Assembly: GCF_018070345.1 (NCBI RefSeq)
Contig: NZ_JAGPXX010000014.1
Location: forward strand, 62,001-126,000
DNA length: 64,000 nt
DNA from: Streptomyces sp. F63
Lineage (GTDB): Bacteria > Actinomycetota > Actinomycetes > Streptomycetales > Streptomycetaceae
Direction of reading: 5' to 3'
A program made the translations under genes and the position numbers. Of the stretch, positions 20,863 through 29,368 are shown piece after piece (the first letter of the stretch is position 1; each line of letters begins with the position of its first letter). The notes below the pieces were generated by a model. The model was not told where the DNA came from and searched no databases. It saw only the letters and a list, made by a program, of their open reading frames with translations.

Positions 20863-23078
20863 CCGCGGACCTCCGAGGGCGTCAGGGAGCGCTCCAGCTT
20901 CAGGTACTCGGTGCGGGCGGCGGCCAGCATGTGCCGCATCCGCAGCGCTTCGCCCTCCTCCGCCGCGAGGAAGGCGCCCGCCAGCGCGATGTTGCGGATG
21001 GAGCCGCCCGCCACGGTGAGCTGCGCCAGCCGCTCCGGCTCGAGGTCCTTGACCGGCGCCTGCGCGGGCAGAACCCGGCGCCAGATCTCGGCCCGCTCGC
21101 TCTCTCCCGGGAACGGGAAGTCGACGACGAAGCGGATGCGCCGCATGAAGGCCGTGTCCAGGGCCTTCTTCATGTTCGTGGTGAGGATGGCCAGGCCCCG
21201 GTAGGCCTCCATCCGCATCAGCAGATAGCTGACCTCCAGATTCGCGTACCGGTCGTGGCTGTCCTTGACCTCGCTGCGCTTGCCGAACAGGGCGTCGGCC
21301 TCGTCGAACAGCAGCAGGGCCCCGCCGCGCTCCGCCGCGTCGAACACCTTGCGCAGGTTCTTCTCGGTCTCGCCGATGTACTTCGACACCACCTGCGAGA
21401 GGTCGATGACGAAGAGGTCGAGCCCCAGCTCCTTGGCCATCACCTCGGCCGCCAGGGTCTTGCCGGTGCCCGAGCCGCCTGCGAACAGCGCGGTGACGCC
21501 GAGGCCCCGGCGCAGCGTCTGCGCGAAACCCCACTCCTGGTGGACGGTGCCGCGCTGCCGTACGTGCGCCACGATCTCCCGCAGGATGCGCAACTGGCGT
21601 TCGGTCAGCACCAGATCGTCCCAGCCCGCCTCCGGTTCGATCCGGCGGCCCAGCTCGTCCAGGCCCATCCGGGCCTCCGTGAGCCCGGCCCGCCAGGCGA
21701 GCTCCTGTGCGTCCAGGCCGACGGCCTCTGCCTCCCCGCCGGCGAGGCCGCGGCGCACCGTCGCGGCGGCGGACCGCACGACGTGCGGAGGCAGCGAGAA
21801 CTGCGCGACGAGCTGCCGCAGTTGCTCCTCCCCGACCCCGGGTACACCGCTGAACGCGTCCGTCCACAGCCGCAGCCGCTCCTCGTCGCCGAGGTCCGGG
21901 ACGGTGATCCGCTCGCCCCGGTCCGCGTGCGTGGCGGGCCGGGCGTCCGTACTGGCGACGACCAGCGGCACGGCGGCGGCCGCGGCGAACGCGTCGGCCG
22001 CCGTGGCCTGTTCGCGGTCCAGCTCGCCGCTCTCCAGCAGCAGCGCGGCGGGTAGCAGGATCGCCTCGCGCTGCCAGAGACGGGAGAGGCGGTCGCGCTC
22101 GGCCGGGACGGCCGGCACGTCCTGCGCGGCCATCGAGTACAGCCCGAGTCCGCTGCGGCGGGCGGCGGACGCGGCGATCTCCTCCCGGGTGTGCCGGTCG
22201 CCGCCGACCAGTTCGACGCGCGGCGGCACGCCCGGCCCGGACTCCGCCCAGCCGTCGGCGATCCGCCGCGCGGCGGCGTCGTACGAGGGCGGGAGGCCGG
22301 CGGGGAGCGGCACGCGCCGCAGCAGCCCGTGCAGCCGGGCGTCGAGATACGGCGAGCCGAGGAGGAAGTGCAGGATGCGCTCGTCCAGGCGGAGACGGGA
22401 GGCGGTCAGCCGCGTCTCGTCGGCCGGCTCGACCAGGCGCCAGCGGCGCAGCGGGGCCACGGGGGTGAGCGCGCTCCAGTGCGGCTCGGCCAGCGCGGCC
22501 AGGGCGAGGGAGAAGGTCGGGTACGAGCGCTGCGGGTCACCGCTCGCGGCGGCGCAGCGGGAGGCGGTGGTCGGCTCCAGCTCGGCGGCCGCGGTGAGCA
22601 GCAGGATGTCCCGTTCGAAGGAGCTGAGGCCGAAGCAGGTGACGAGGGCGTCCAGGGACGCGGGGCCGGGCGCGGTGCCGGGTGCCGGGCGGTTCCCCGG
22701 CTCGCCCGGAACCCCGGGCGCCGGGCCGGCGGGTGGCTCCCCGGACTCGGGCTCCCCGGACTCGGGCTCCCCGGGCGCGGCCTCCCCGGGGCCCGGGACC
22801 GGATCCCGGTCCGGCGGTGCGGCCTTGGCCCGGCGGTGGTCCGCCGCGGAGGCTCCCGGGCGGGCGCCGGGAGCGGGGTCCGGCCCCGGACCGGACGTGT
22901 CCGGCGCCGGGGGGCCGGTCTGCGCGGTGGTGTGCGTGCGGGCGCGGGCGGCGTGGGCGTCGAGACGCGCCAGGACGGACCGTACGGCAGCGGCCAGCGC
23001 CGGGCCGTCCGCGTATCCGGGCGCGGCGGCCGGCCCGTTCCCGCCGGATGCCGTCCTGCCCTCGCCTGTCCCCGCCAC
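20853..23078 (-). CDS. eCIS AAA+ ATPase (Afp15-like)
   Basis: A 741-aa AAA+ ATPase of the kind conserved in all eCIS loci (Afp15/Pvc15). Walker A GGSGTGKTLAAEVMAKE is near residue 533, Walker B GGALLLFDEADALFG near 590, sensor ILTTNMKKALDTAFMRRIRF and arginine finger follow. N-terminal ~110 residues are Pro/Gly/Glu-rich and disordered; the middle (CFGLSSFERDILLLTAAAEL; ALAALAEPHWSALTPVAPLR) is the winged-helix/helical region characteristic of this family. GTG start at 23078 is 6 nt after the cap gene. The ATPase is thought to act in assembly or effector loading rather than in sheath recycling. Confidence 0.93.
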   Translation of the reverse strand: MAGTGEGRTASGGNGPAAAPGYADGPALAAAVRSVLARLDAHAARARTHTTAQTGPPAPDTSGPGPDPAPGARPGASAADHRRAKAAPPDRDPVPGPGEAAPGEPESGEPESGEPPAGPAPGVPGEPGNRPAPGTAPGPASLDALVTCFGLSSFERDILLLTAAAELEPTTASRCAAASGDPQRSYPTFSLALAALAEPHWSALTPVAPLRRWRLVEPADETRLTASRLRLDERILHFLLGSPYLDARLHGLLRRVPLPAGLPPSYDAAARRIADGWAESGPGVPPRVELVGGDRHTREEIAASAARRSGLGLYSMAAQDVPAVPAERDRLSRLWQREAILLPAALLLESGELDREQATAADAFAAAAAVPLVVASTDARPATHADRGERITVPDLGDEERLRLWTDAFSGVPGVGEEQLRQLVAQFSLPPHVVRSAAATVRRGLAGGEAEAVGLDAQELAWRAGLTEARMGLDELGRRIEPEAGWDDLVLTERQLRILREIVAHVRQRGTVHQEWGFAQTLRRGLGVTALFAGGSGTGKTLAAEVMAKELGLDLFVIDLSQVVSKYIGETEKNLRKVFDAAERGGALLLFDEADALFGKRSEVKDSHDRYANLEVSYLLMRMEAYRGLAILTTNMKKALDTAFMRRIRFVVDFPFPGESERAEIWRRVLPAQAPVKDLEPERLAQLTVAGGSIRNIALAGAFLAAEEGEALRMRHMLAAARTEYLKLERSLTPSEVRGWI

Positions 23079-23084
23079 CGCGCC

Positions 23085-24293
23085 TCAGCCCTCCCGCTGT
23101 TCGCCGGCCGCGTCGCCGGCCGCGTCGCCGGCCCCGGCCGCCCCGGAAGTGCCGTCGGAACCGCCGCCGGAACCGCCGTCCTTGCGCCGGGAGCCGGAGG
23201 TTCCGGTCCGCTTGGTGGTACTCGCCCGCCCGGTCCTGCCGGTGGGGGCGGAGGCGGTGCCCCGGCCCGTGCCGGCGGTGTCCGAAGGGGCGCCCGCGGT
23301 ACGGGACGTGCGGGCCGCCGCCGTGGCGGGCCCGGTCTCCTCGGCCCTGGTCCGGGCCGCCGGGGACGCGGCACCGGTGCGGCCGGCCCGGGCCGTGGTC
23401 CGCCGGGCGGCCGCACCGGCTGACGCCGCCGGTGGCGTGGCGGCGGAGGCGGAGGACGGGGCCGCGGGGGCCGCCGCGGCGGCGAGGGCCGTGCCGGGCC
23501 CGGCGGCGGAAGGCCCGGAAGCGGCGGGGGAGTTCCGCCCGGCGCGGGACGCCCGACCGCTCGCCCGCGACGTCCCACCGGCTTCCGTTCCACCGGCTTC
23601 CCGTGCCCCGGCTTCCGTCCCCCCGGCCCGCGCCGGGCCGTCCACCGGACCCGCGCCGCCCCCCGGCGGCACCGGGGCCCCCGGGGCGCCGAAGGGGACC
23701 GCCCGGACCGTGTGCCGCTCCACCGGCGGTACCGGCACGGGCCGTTCACGGCCCTCGATCAGTACCAGCGACGCCTGATAGGCCACCGACAGCGAGTACG
23801 GCGTCTGGTGGAGCATCCCCCAGAGCTTCGAGGTCTCGTCGATGTCCATCTGGGTCGGGGTGAAGCGGACCTTCTGCAGGGCGTCGGCCAGATCGCTGCC
23901 CGCCAGATGCGGGCGTTCGGCGGCCTGTGCGATCACATCGCGCGGCAGCACCGGGATCTCGTGCAGCGTGCGCACCACGCATCCGATGAGCCGCTGCCCG
24001 ACCAGCTCGGCCTCCTCCCCGTAGGCGCTGATCAGATAGTGCAGATCGAGCGCGGCCGCGGCCCGCTGGACGAGGGTGCCGTCGGCGGCCCGGGTCGGCA
24101 GGTCGTTGTTGCGCATCGAGGCGTTCGGCGTCACCTGGTAGCAGAACACCGTGATGAGCGGGTCGGGCGGCGGCTCGGCCGGGGGCTTGCGGGGCTCGAC
24201 GCGGACCGCCTCGTTGAACTCCGGCGTCAGGTTGTTCGCGATCAGGTGGGCCAGCGCCTGGGTGACCGTCGCGATGGCGAGTGCGTTGCTCAT
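23085..24293 (-). CDS. eCIS cap protein (Pvc16/DUF4255)
   Basis: A 402-aa cap protein that terminates tube and sheath polymerisation. The DUF4255 (Pvc16_N) domain covers residues 1-195: MSNALAIATVTQALAHLIAN, DPLITVFCYQVTPNASMRNN, LPTRAADGTLVQRAAAALDL, DLHYLISAYGEEAELVGQRL and TPYSLSVAYQASLVLIEG. The remaining ~200 residues are an Ala/Gly/Thr/Arg/Ser-rich low-complexity tail absent from Afp16, with a terminal GDAAGDAAGEQREG. ATG at 24293 directly follows the preceding stop. Cap function follows from the family; the tail has no known role and may be disordered at the particle apex. Confidence 0.93.
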   Translation of the reverse strand: MSNALAIATVTQALAHLIANNLTPEFNEAVRVEPRKPPAEPPPDPLITVFCYQVTPNASMRNNDLPTRAADGTLVQRAAAALDLHYLISAYGEEAELVGQRLIGCVVRTLHEIPVLPRDVIAQAAERPHLAGSDLADALQKVRFTPTQMDIDETSKLWGMLHQTPYSLSVAYQASLVLIEGRERPVPVPPVERHTVRAVPFGAPGAPVPPGGGAGPVDGPARAGGTEAGAREAGGTEAGGTSRASGRASRAGRNSPAASGPSAAGPGTALAAAAAPAAPSSASAATPPAASAGAAARRTTARAGRTGAASPAARTRAEETGPATAAARTSRTAGAPSDTAGTGRGTASAPTGRTGRASTTKRTGTSGSRRKDGGSGGGSDGTSGAAGAGDAAGDAAGEQREG

Positions 24294-24296
24294 GTC

Positions 24297-25031
24297 TCAG
24301 CTCCTCCGTCCGCCGCGCGTCAGATAGTCGTCCAGGCTCAGTGCCGGCGCGGGCCGGCCCGTACGGCCGGAACCGCCGCCCGCCCGCTCGCCGGGACGGG
24401 CCGCGCCCGCGGCGCTGACCTCCAGCCGGCCGATCTCCACATGCACGACCTGCTCCGCGCCCCGTCCCCGGCGCCGTCCGGCACCGGAGCGGGCGGCTTC
24501 GCGGGCCGCGGCCGCGTCGGCCTCGCGGGGGCGCGGCGGGACGGCGGCCGGGGGAGCGGCGACCACGCCCGGGGGGTGGGGCGCGGCCGCCGCGACCGTG
24601 GGTCCCGGCCCGCCGGCGGCGGGCGCGGGGGCCGAGCCCCGCCGTTCCCGCCGGGGGGTCTCCCGCCCCGCCGGGCGCGGGCCGGGCGGGACCGGCGCGG
24701 CGGGCCGCAGCAGCGGCGCGGCCGGCCGTGCGGTGACCGGTGGGACGGGCTCGCCGCGGGGGACCTCGGAGGAGCGGACGACGGTGTGCCGGTCGGTCCG
24801 GACCTCGCGCTCCCGCCGGACCATCTCCACCGGACCGCGGGCGGCCGGGGCCGCGGGAGCGGAGAGCGGGCCGCCCTCCTCCGGCCCGGGGTCCGCCGCC
24901 CGCAGCGACTCGACCCGCTCGAACGGGCCGGGCAGCCGCGGCCGCACCCGCGCCGGGGCGGCGGCGCCGGCCACCGCCCGTACGGGGGTGTGCCGGGCCA
25001 GCAGCCGGTCGAAGTGGTCGGGGTCAGGCAT
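24297..25031 (-). CDS. eCIS-locus protein of unknown function, disordered
   Basis: A 244-aa protein rich in Pro, Ala, Arg and Gly. N-terminal MPDPDHFDRLLARHTPVRAV and C-terminal VVHVEIGRLEVSAAG plus LSLDDYLTRGGR are the only parts that look folded or conserved; the middle 130 residues are low complexity. The start overlaps the stop of the gp26-like gene by 8 bp. A similarly short, variable protein with a C-terminal EIGRLEV-type motif lies between the baseplate and cap genes in actinobacterial eCIS loci as I recall them, but I cannot name a family. The terminal motif could be a docking peptide. Confidence 0.7.
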   Translation of the reverse strand: MPDPDHFDRLLARHTPVRAVAGAAAPARVRPRLPGPFERVESLRAADPGPEEGGPLSAPAAPAARGPVEMVRREREVRTDRHTVVRSSEVPRGEPVPPVTARPAAPLLRPAAPVPPGPRPAGRETPRRERRGSAPAPAAGGPGPTVAAAAPHPPGVVAAPPAAVPPRPREADAAAAREAARSGAGRRRGRGAEQVVHVEIGRLEVSAAGAARPGERAGGGSGRTGRPAPALSLDDYLTRGGRRS

Positions 25032-25857
25032 CGGCGCACAGCTCCAGGTAGTAGCGGCGCCGCAGCGGACTCAGCGCCAGGATCTCCGGCTCGCTCCAGC
25101 CGTAGGCGGTGGCGAGCAGGTGGACGTCGAGCAGCAGGTCCCGCGCCCAGGAGTCGAGTTCGGTCCAGAGGTAGGAGGTGATGTCCAGCTCGGCCGGGGT
25201 GGCCTCGCCGCACTCGGGGCAGGTGACGTGGAGCGTGACCTCGGCGGCGGGGTCGGCGCGCCCGGCGGCCTCGGCGATCCGCCGCCGCACCCGCTCCGGC
25301 AGGGCGTCGGGCATCCGGTCCCCGGCGACCGGTTCGCCGTTCCGCACGGCGGAGAGGATGCAGCGGGCCAGCAGCTCCCGCCGGGCGAGCGACGCCTCTG
25401 CCCCGCGGCCCGCCCCCGGCTCGCCGTCGGGCGCCTCGCCGCCCGCCGCCGCCCGGACCGCCGCCGCGAGGTCGGCGACGGTGGGCAGCCGGAACTCGAC
25501 CACCCAGCCGTCCTCCGTCACCCGCAGCGGCCCTCCCGGCCGCGGACGGTCGCCGGTCAGCTGCCCGGCGTCGAGGTCGAACTCCATCGCCGTACCGCAC
25601 GCACGGCACTCGATCCGCACCTGCATCCGCTCGCCGAAGAGCGTGCTCCGCAGCGCGAACAGGTCCGTCTCCCGCTCGCCGACCGGCATCGCCAGCAGTT
25701 CGCCGGTGCCGGCCCCCGGACGGGCCGTGCGGTGCAGCAGCAGGGCCCGCCCGGGACCGTGTTCCGCGAGCCCGGCCTCCCACACGGCCAGCAGTTCCGC
25801 CGCCCCGGGCGCAGATACCGCCCCGGGGCGCGGGCCCGCCGGCTCCGTCGTCTCCAT
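25024..25857 (-). CDS. eCIS zinc-ribbon baseplate-like protein (T4_baseplate type)
   Basis: A 277-aa protein. Two CxxC pairs, CRACGTAMEFDL and CPECGEATPAELD, probably form a zinc ribbon. The N-terminus contains LAVWEAGLAEHGPGRALLLH and the C-terminus LDSWARDLLLDVHLLATAYG followed by WSEPEILALSPLRRRYYLEL, the last being the strongly conserved helix of the T4 gp26-like baseplate family. ATG at 25857 was preferred to the GTG one codon upstream. It follows the tube gene after 19 nt. The exact function in eCIS is not settled; a baseplate or assembly role is inferred. Confidence 0.75.
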   Translation of the reverse strand: METTEPAGPRPGAVSAPGAAELLAVWEAGLAEHGPGRALLLHRTARPGAGTGELLAMPVGERETDLFALRSTLFGERMQVRIECRACGTAMEFDLDAGQLTGDRPRPGGPLRVTEDGWVVEFRLPTVADLAAAVRAAAGGEAPDGEPGAGRGAEASLARRELLARCILSAVRNGEPVAGDRMPDALPERVRRRIAEAAGRADPAAEVTLHVTCPECGEATPAELDITSYLWTELDSWARDLLLDVHLLATAYGWSEPEILALSPLRRRYYLELCADA

Positions 25858-25876
25858 CACGCGGACCGCCCGGCGC

Positions 25877-26401
25877 TCAGACCGGGTTGGTGAAGGACGG
25901 CTCCGTCGGCTCCGGCACCTCGTAGTCCCGCTCCCAGCCCTCGCACTCCAGCTTGAGACTCTGGATCGCGACGGCGTTGGCGTTGGCGTCCAGTTCCCCC
26001 AGCACCTGGTACTCACTCGGCCAGGCCCGGTAGAGCTTGTGCGAGACGGCCACCTGCCCGGCCTCGTTGAGGACCTGGATCACGATGTCCCGGCGGAAGT
26101 CGGCGAGCGACACCTCGGCGCCCAGCCCGGCCCCGACCTGCCAGACCTTGTTGGCCCAGCGGTCGAATTCCGGATCGTGGGTGACCCCGCGTTCGAGCGT
26201 CACCCCCTCGAATTCGGAACGCCCGGGCGATTTGCGCGGAGTGCTCGGGTCGCCGCCATTGCGGTGCTTGACCACTTCGGTGGTGCGCTTCAGCGGGCTG
26301 ATTTTGCTGATGCCCGCGACCGTACGCCCGCCCCAGAGAACGAGGAACTTGAAATTCTTGTACGGGTCGAAGCGATGGGCGTTGATCTGAAACTCGGCCA
26401 T
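25877..26401 (-). CDS. eCIS inner tube protein
   Basis: A 174-aa inner tube (Hcp-like, gp19 family; Afp1/Afp5) protein. Visible family features: RFDPYKNFKFLVLWGGRTVA at the N-terminus, GISKISPLKRTTEVVKHRNG, the long inserted loop STPRKSPGRSEFEGVTLERG and a C-terminal strand pair with SLKLECEGWERDYEVPEP. It forms stacked hexameric rings through which cargo is expelled. Only one tube gene is present in the window, whereas Afp has two. ATG at 26401 is 7 nt after the sheath stop with an AGGA site overlapping that stop, so the two are likely translated in tandem. Confidence 0.95.
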   Translation of the reverse strand: MAEFQINAHRFDPYKNFKFLVLWGGRTVAGISKISPLKRTTEVVKHRNGGDPSTPRKSPGRSEFEGVTLERGVTHDPEFDRWANKVWQVGAGLGAEVSLADFRRDIVIQVLNEAGQVAVSHKLYRAWPSEYQVLGELDANANAVAIQSLKLECEGWERDYEVPEPTEPSFTNPV

Positions 26402-26408
26402 CGGATTC

Positions 26409-28256
26409 CTAAATCTCGAACTGTCCGGCGATCTGCTGGATCTTGACGACCACGAACTCCGCGGGCCTGACCGGCGCGAATCCCACCACGACGTTCACCA
26501 CGCCCTGCGCGATGTCCTGCTCGGTGGTGGTGTCCGCGTCGCATTTGACGTAGTACGCCTCGCGCGGTGTGCGGCCCTTGAACGCGCCCTGGCGGAACAG
26601 GGTGTGCAGGAACGACGAGGCGTCCAGCCGGATCTGCTGCCAGAGCTGTTCGCCGTTCGGTTCGAAGACCACCCACTGCAGCCCGCGGTGGAGGCTTTCC
26701 TCGATGTGCAGGGCGAGCCGCCGCACCGGTGCGTACGTCCACTCGCTGTCGAGGCCGTCCGCGCCCTCGAGCGTGCGGGCGCCCCAGACCAGCGGGCCGA
26801 GCACCGGGAAGGTGCGCAGGCAGTTGACGCCCAGCGGGTTGAGGAGGCCGCTCTCCCGGTCGGTGATCCGCACGGTCAGCGAGCGCACCCCGGCCAGCCG
26901 GGCCTCCGTGCCCGCCGCGGCCTTCCACACCCCGCGCTCACCGTCCGTGCGGGCGGTGACGCCGGCGACGGCGCCGGACGGCGGGAAGGCGCGCAGCCGC
27001 CCGGTGAGCGGGTCGGTCAGCCGCACCTGCGGGAAGTACAGCGCCGCGTGGTCGCTGCGGACCGGGTCGAACGCGGACAGCCCGGCCCGCGCCCGGTCCA
27101 CACTGGTCCAGGACGCCGGAGCGTCGACGAGCAGGAAGATCCGCCGCTCCTCGCAGAGCGCCACGGCCGCCGAGATCACCGTGACCATGTCCTCGGTGGA
27201 CTCGTACGCCGCCAGCTCGGGCAGCGCCAGCAGGTTGACGTCGTCGGCGTCGCGCAGCGCGTGCAGCCCCGTCTTGAGGTCCTCGCTGCCGATGAGGTCC
27301 TGCGGTCCGGGCGGATCGCCGTCCGCGCCCCCGGTGAGCGGGAAGACGGGCGGATTGACCGAGCCCTCCAGGCCCAGGTCGTTGGCGCACTCGCCGAGGA
27401 ACCGCACGGTGTCGCGGGGGTCCGCGGACCCGGCGACCACCTGGATCCGGTTGCCGAACGCGGTGGCCTCGGCCCGGGCGAAGGCCCGCTTGCCGGGCGC
27501 GTCGGGCAGCGCCCGCAGCTTCCGCTCCAGCAGCAGGGCGAGTTCGGTGACGGTCACCGGGGCCGGGCCGTCCACCGCGGGGTCGTACAGGGTGAAGCTG
27601 CGCTCCGCCGTGCCGATCTTGACGGTGAGTTCGACGGCCGGGTCGGGCAGTTCGGCCCCGAACGGCTTCGACACGGTGCCGGACGGGTCGGGACGGCCCT
27701 CGCCGGCGACCCGGACCCGCACCAGATCGGAGCCCTCGTTCACCACGGTCTCCACGAAGCGCCCGTGCCCGGGGCTCATGGACAGCCCGGTGTAGCTCTC
27801 CCGGGCCTCGCCGTTCGCGTCGGTGACGCGCAGATTGAAGGTCTCGTCCGGGCGCCGGGTGTCGTGGTCGACGGACACCCGCAGGCCGGAGCCCCAGACG
27901 CCGGCCTCCCGGGCGGTGACCCGCAGCACCGGGTGGGCGCTGCCGTCCTCGGTGGACTCGAGCGTGACCTCGGCCTCCTCCCCGGTGCCGGACGCCGCCA
28001 CGCGCACGATCACCGCGGCGGAGCCGCCGTTGCCGAAGAACTGGTGGACGGCGTGACTCACCGCGCTGCGGGCGGTGAGACCCCCGAAGCGGCGCTCGAA
28101 GTCGGCGAAACTGGTGATCCGCACCGGCTGGTTGAGCGGCCCTCGGCGGGTGTGCCCGACGAAGGCGGTCACCGAGGTGGTGACCGCGCCGATGGTGCGG
28201 ACGCTACTGGGAAGTTCCTCGATGTATACGCCGGGATGGGCCGTTCGCACCGGCAT
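26409..28256 (-). CDS. eCIS contractile sheath protein
   Basis: A 615-aa sheath protein and first gene of the operon. N-terminal motif HPGVYIEELPSSVRTIGAVT and TAFVGHTRRGPLNQPVRITS, FADFERRFGG is diagnostic of phage-tail and Afp2-4 sheath subunits. The C-terminus holds LNPLGVNCLRTFPVLGPLVW, GARTLEG and HIEESLHRGLQWVVFEPN, the domain that clasps neighbours. The middle ~250 residues (about 90-350) are an expanded surface domain. The ATG at 28256 (MPVRTAH) is used; the GTG two codons later has better spacing from GGAGGG and could be the true start. Only one sheath gene exists here, in contrast to three in Afp. Confidence 0.95.
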   Translation of the reverse strand: MPVRTAHPGVYIEELPSSVRTIGAVTTSVTAFVGHTRRGPLNQPVRITSFADFERRFGGLTARSAVSHAVHQFFGNGGSAAVIVRVAASGTGEEAEVTLESTEDGSAHPVLRVTAREAGVWGSGLRVSVDHDTRRPDETFNLRVTDANGEARESYTGLSMSPGHGRFVETVVNEGSDLVRVRVAGEGRPDPSGTVSKPFGAELPDPAVELTVKIGTAERSFTLYDPAVDGPAPVTVTELALLLERKLRALPDAPGKRAFARAEATAFGNRIQVVAGSADPRDTVRFLGECANDLGLEGSVNPPVFPLTGGADGDPPGPQDLIGSEDLKTGLHALRDADDVNLLALPELAAYESTEDMVTVISAAVALCEERRIFLLVDAPASWTSVDRARAGLSAFDPVRSDHAALYFPQVRLTDPLTGRLRAFPPSGAVAGVTARTDGERGVWKAAAGTEARLAGVRSLTVRITDRESGLLNPLGVNCLRTFPVLGPLVWGARTLEGADGLDSEWTYAPVRRLALHIEESLHRGLQWVVFEPNGEQLWQQIRLDASSFLHTLFRQGAFKGRTPREAYYVKCDADTTTEQDIAQGVVNVVVGFAPVRPAEFVVVKIQQIAGQFEI

Positions 28257-28581
28257 TCCCTCCATTCCCTTCGCGCACCAAGAGATGAGAAGAAGGGATG
28301 AAGGAGTTGTGTGCGGCCCGTGAATGCGCGCGCACGTTCTCCGTCCCCCCGACGTACACCCCGCGCGGTTTTCGGTACCGCGCGCCCAAGCGTTCATTGC
28401 CTGTGGCTCTTGGTGCATGAGTGCCACTTGGAGTCTGGGTGCGCCTTCAAGTGGGGGTCAAGGACGGTTTCCGGCCTTTCCGCGAAGCGGGTAAGGGTAT
28501 TCCCCTGGCCGCGTTCCGCGGGTGGATCACGGCATTGTCCTGGGTCGGAACGGATGAGTCCGGTCAGCGGAGTGGCGGAAT

Positions 28582-28610
28582 TCAATATTCCGGGAATCGG
28601 ATTAAGTCGA
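28582..28610 (-). promoter_or_regulatory. Candidate eCIS operon promoter
   Basis: Read on the minus strand: TCGACT (28610-28605), 17-bp spacer, TATTGA (28587-28582). It would leave a leader of about 320 nt before the sheath gene. The elements match the sigma-70-type consensus only partly, and other sigma factors are possible, so this is a weak call. Confidence 0.25.
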
Positions 28611-29155
28611 AAGAGTGAGGGTGTCGGCGCGCCGGTTTGTGTACCGGAAGGCGAAAAATGAGCGGTTCGGCTCCGGGGTGCGGGACCACGGCATCTGTAC
28701 GAGAAGTGAAAACGATGGAGGGCCCGTGATGGCGGCGCGCGGGGGTCGCCAGGGCGCCGGTGGCGTCACGCGCCGGGAACGCCGACGGCTCCGGCCGGGA
28801 AGGCGCGGCGCGCGGCCCGGTCCGGTGTCACCGCTCCGCCTCCGGCCGCGGCGTGCGGCATGTCCGGTCCCGGCGCGGCCGGGGCCTCTCCGTTCCCCGG
28901 ACCGTTCCGGGCGGGCGGGAAGGAAGGGCCGGTCGGAGGGGTGGCGAGAGGGGCCGGCAAGGGGAGCCGACAAGAGGGGCCGACAAGAGGGGCCGGTAAG
29001 AGGGCCGCCGGCGAAGGGTCGCCGGGGGAGGAGAGACGCCCGGCACCGGCCTCCACCGCTGGTGCCGGGCGTCACCCGGTCGGCGCAGCCGCCCCGGGCG
29101 GGGCCACTGTCGCCGATGCCGGGCATATCCCCGGTGCGGCGCGCCGCCACTCCTC

Positions 29156-29195
29156 TGATCTGTGACTGTAATCACCGCGCACATGTGATCTGTGA
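29156..29195. repeat. 10-bp direct repeats upstream of sucC
   Basis: TGATCTGTGA occurs at 29156-29165 and again at 29186-29195, exactly 30 bp apart, flanking and overlapping the CRP-like palindrome. Three-helical-turn spacing is compatible with cooperative protein binding, which is inference. Confidence 0.6.
29161..29176. promoter_or_regulatory. Candidate CRP-family binding site
   Basis: TGTGA-CTGTAA-TCACC matches the CRP consensus TGTGA-N6-TCACA in nine of ten specified positions. It lies about 195 bp before the sucC start and about 900 bp before the sheath gene. Streptomyces has a Crp that recognises GTGA-N6-TCAC-type sites, so control of sucCD, or of the divergent region, is plausible. 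Confidence 0.5.
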
Positions 29196-29368
29196 TTTAG
29201 GGCCCTCCCGCGTACGGCGATAACCTGCCAGGCGGACATGCCGCGTGCCGGCCAGTGTGTGCGCCTCCCAGTGACCGCGTCGTCACGCTGCCCCTGCGGC
29301 ACGCCCATGCAGACAACGCACCGCAATCACCACGACAGCGGTATCGAGACGCAAAGGGACGGACGCGC

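Larger units (their letters stand above)
28257..29368. other. 1.1-kb non-coding region between eCIS operon and sucC
   Basis: Divergent intergenic region. The part nearest the eCIS genes (about 28400-28700) is lower in G+C than its surroundings and has no convincing gene. Hairpin-forming arms at 28363-28368 and 28378-28383 would lie in the eCIS leader. Around 28950-29010 there are several imperfect 13-bp units of the AAGAGGGGCCGAC type. The sucC side holds a CRP-like palindrome and direct repeats (listed separately). Open frames on either strand here have no family resemblance and random-looking composition. Confidence 0.7.

Noticed and set aside
28602..29223. Small genes in the eCIS-sucC spacer
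   Set aside because: Frames on both strands overlap each other, have Arg/Gly/Pro noise composition and lack ribosome binding sites.
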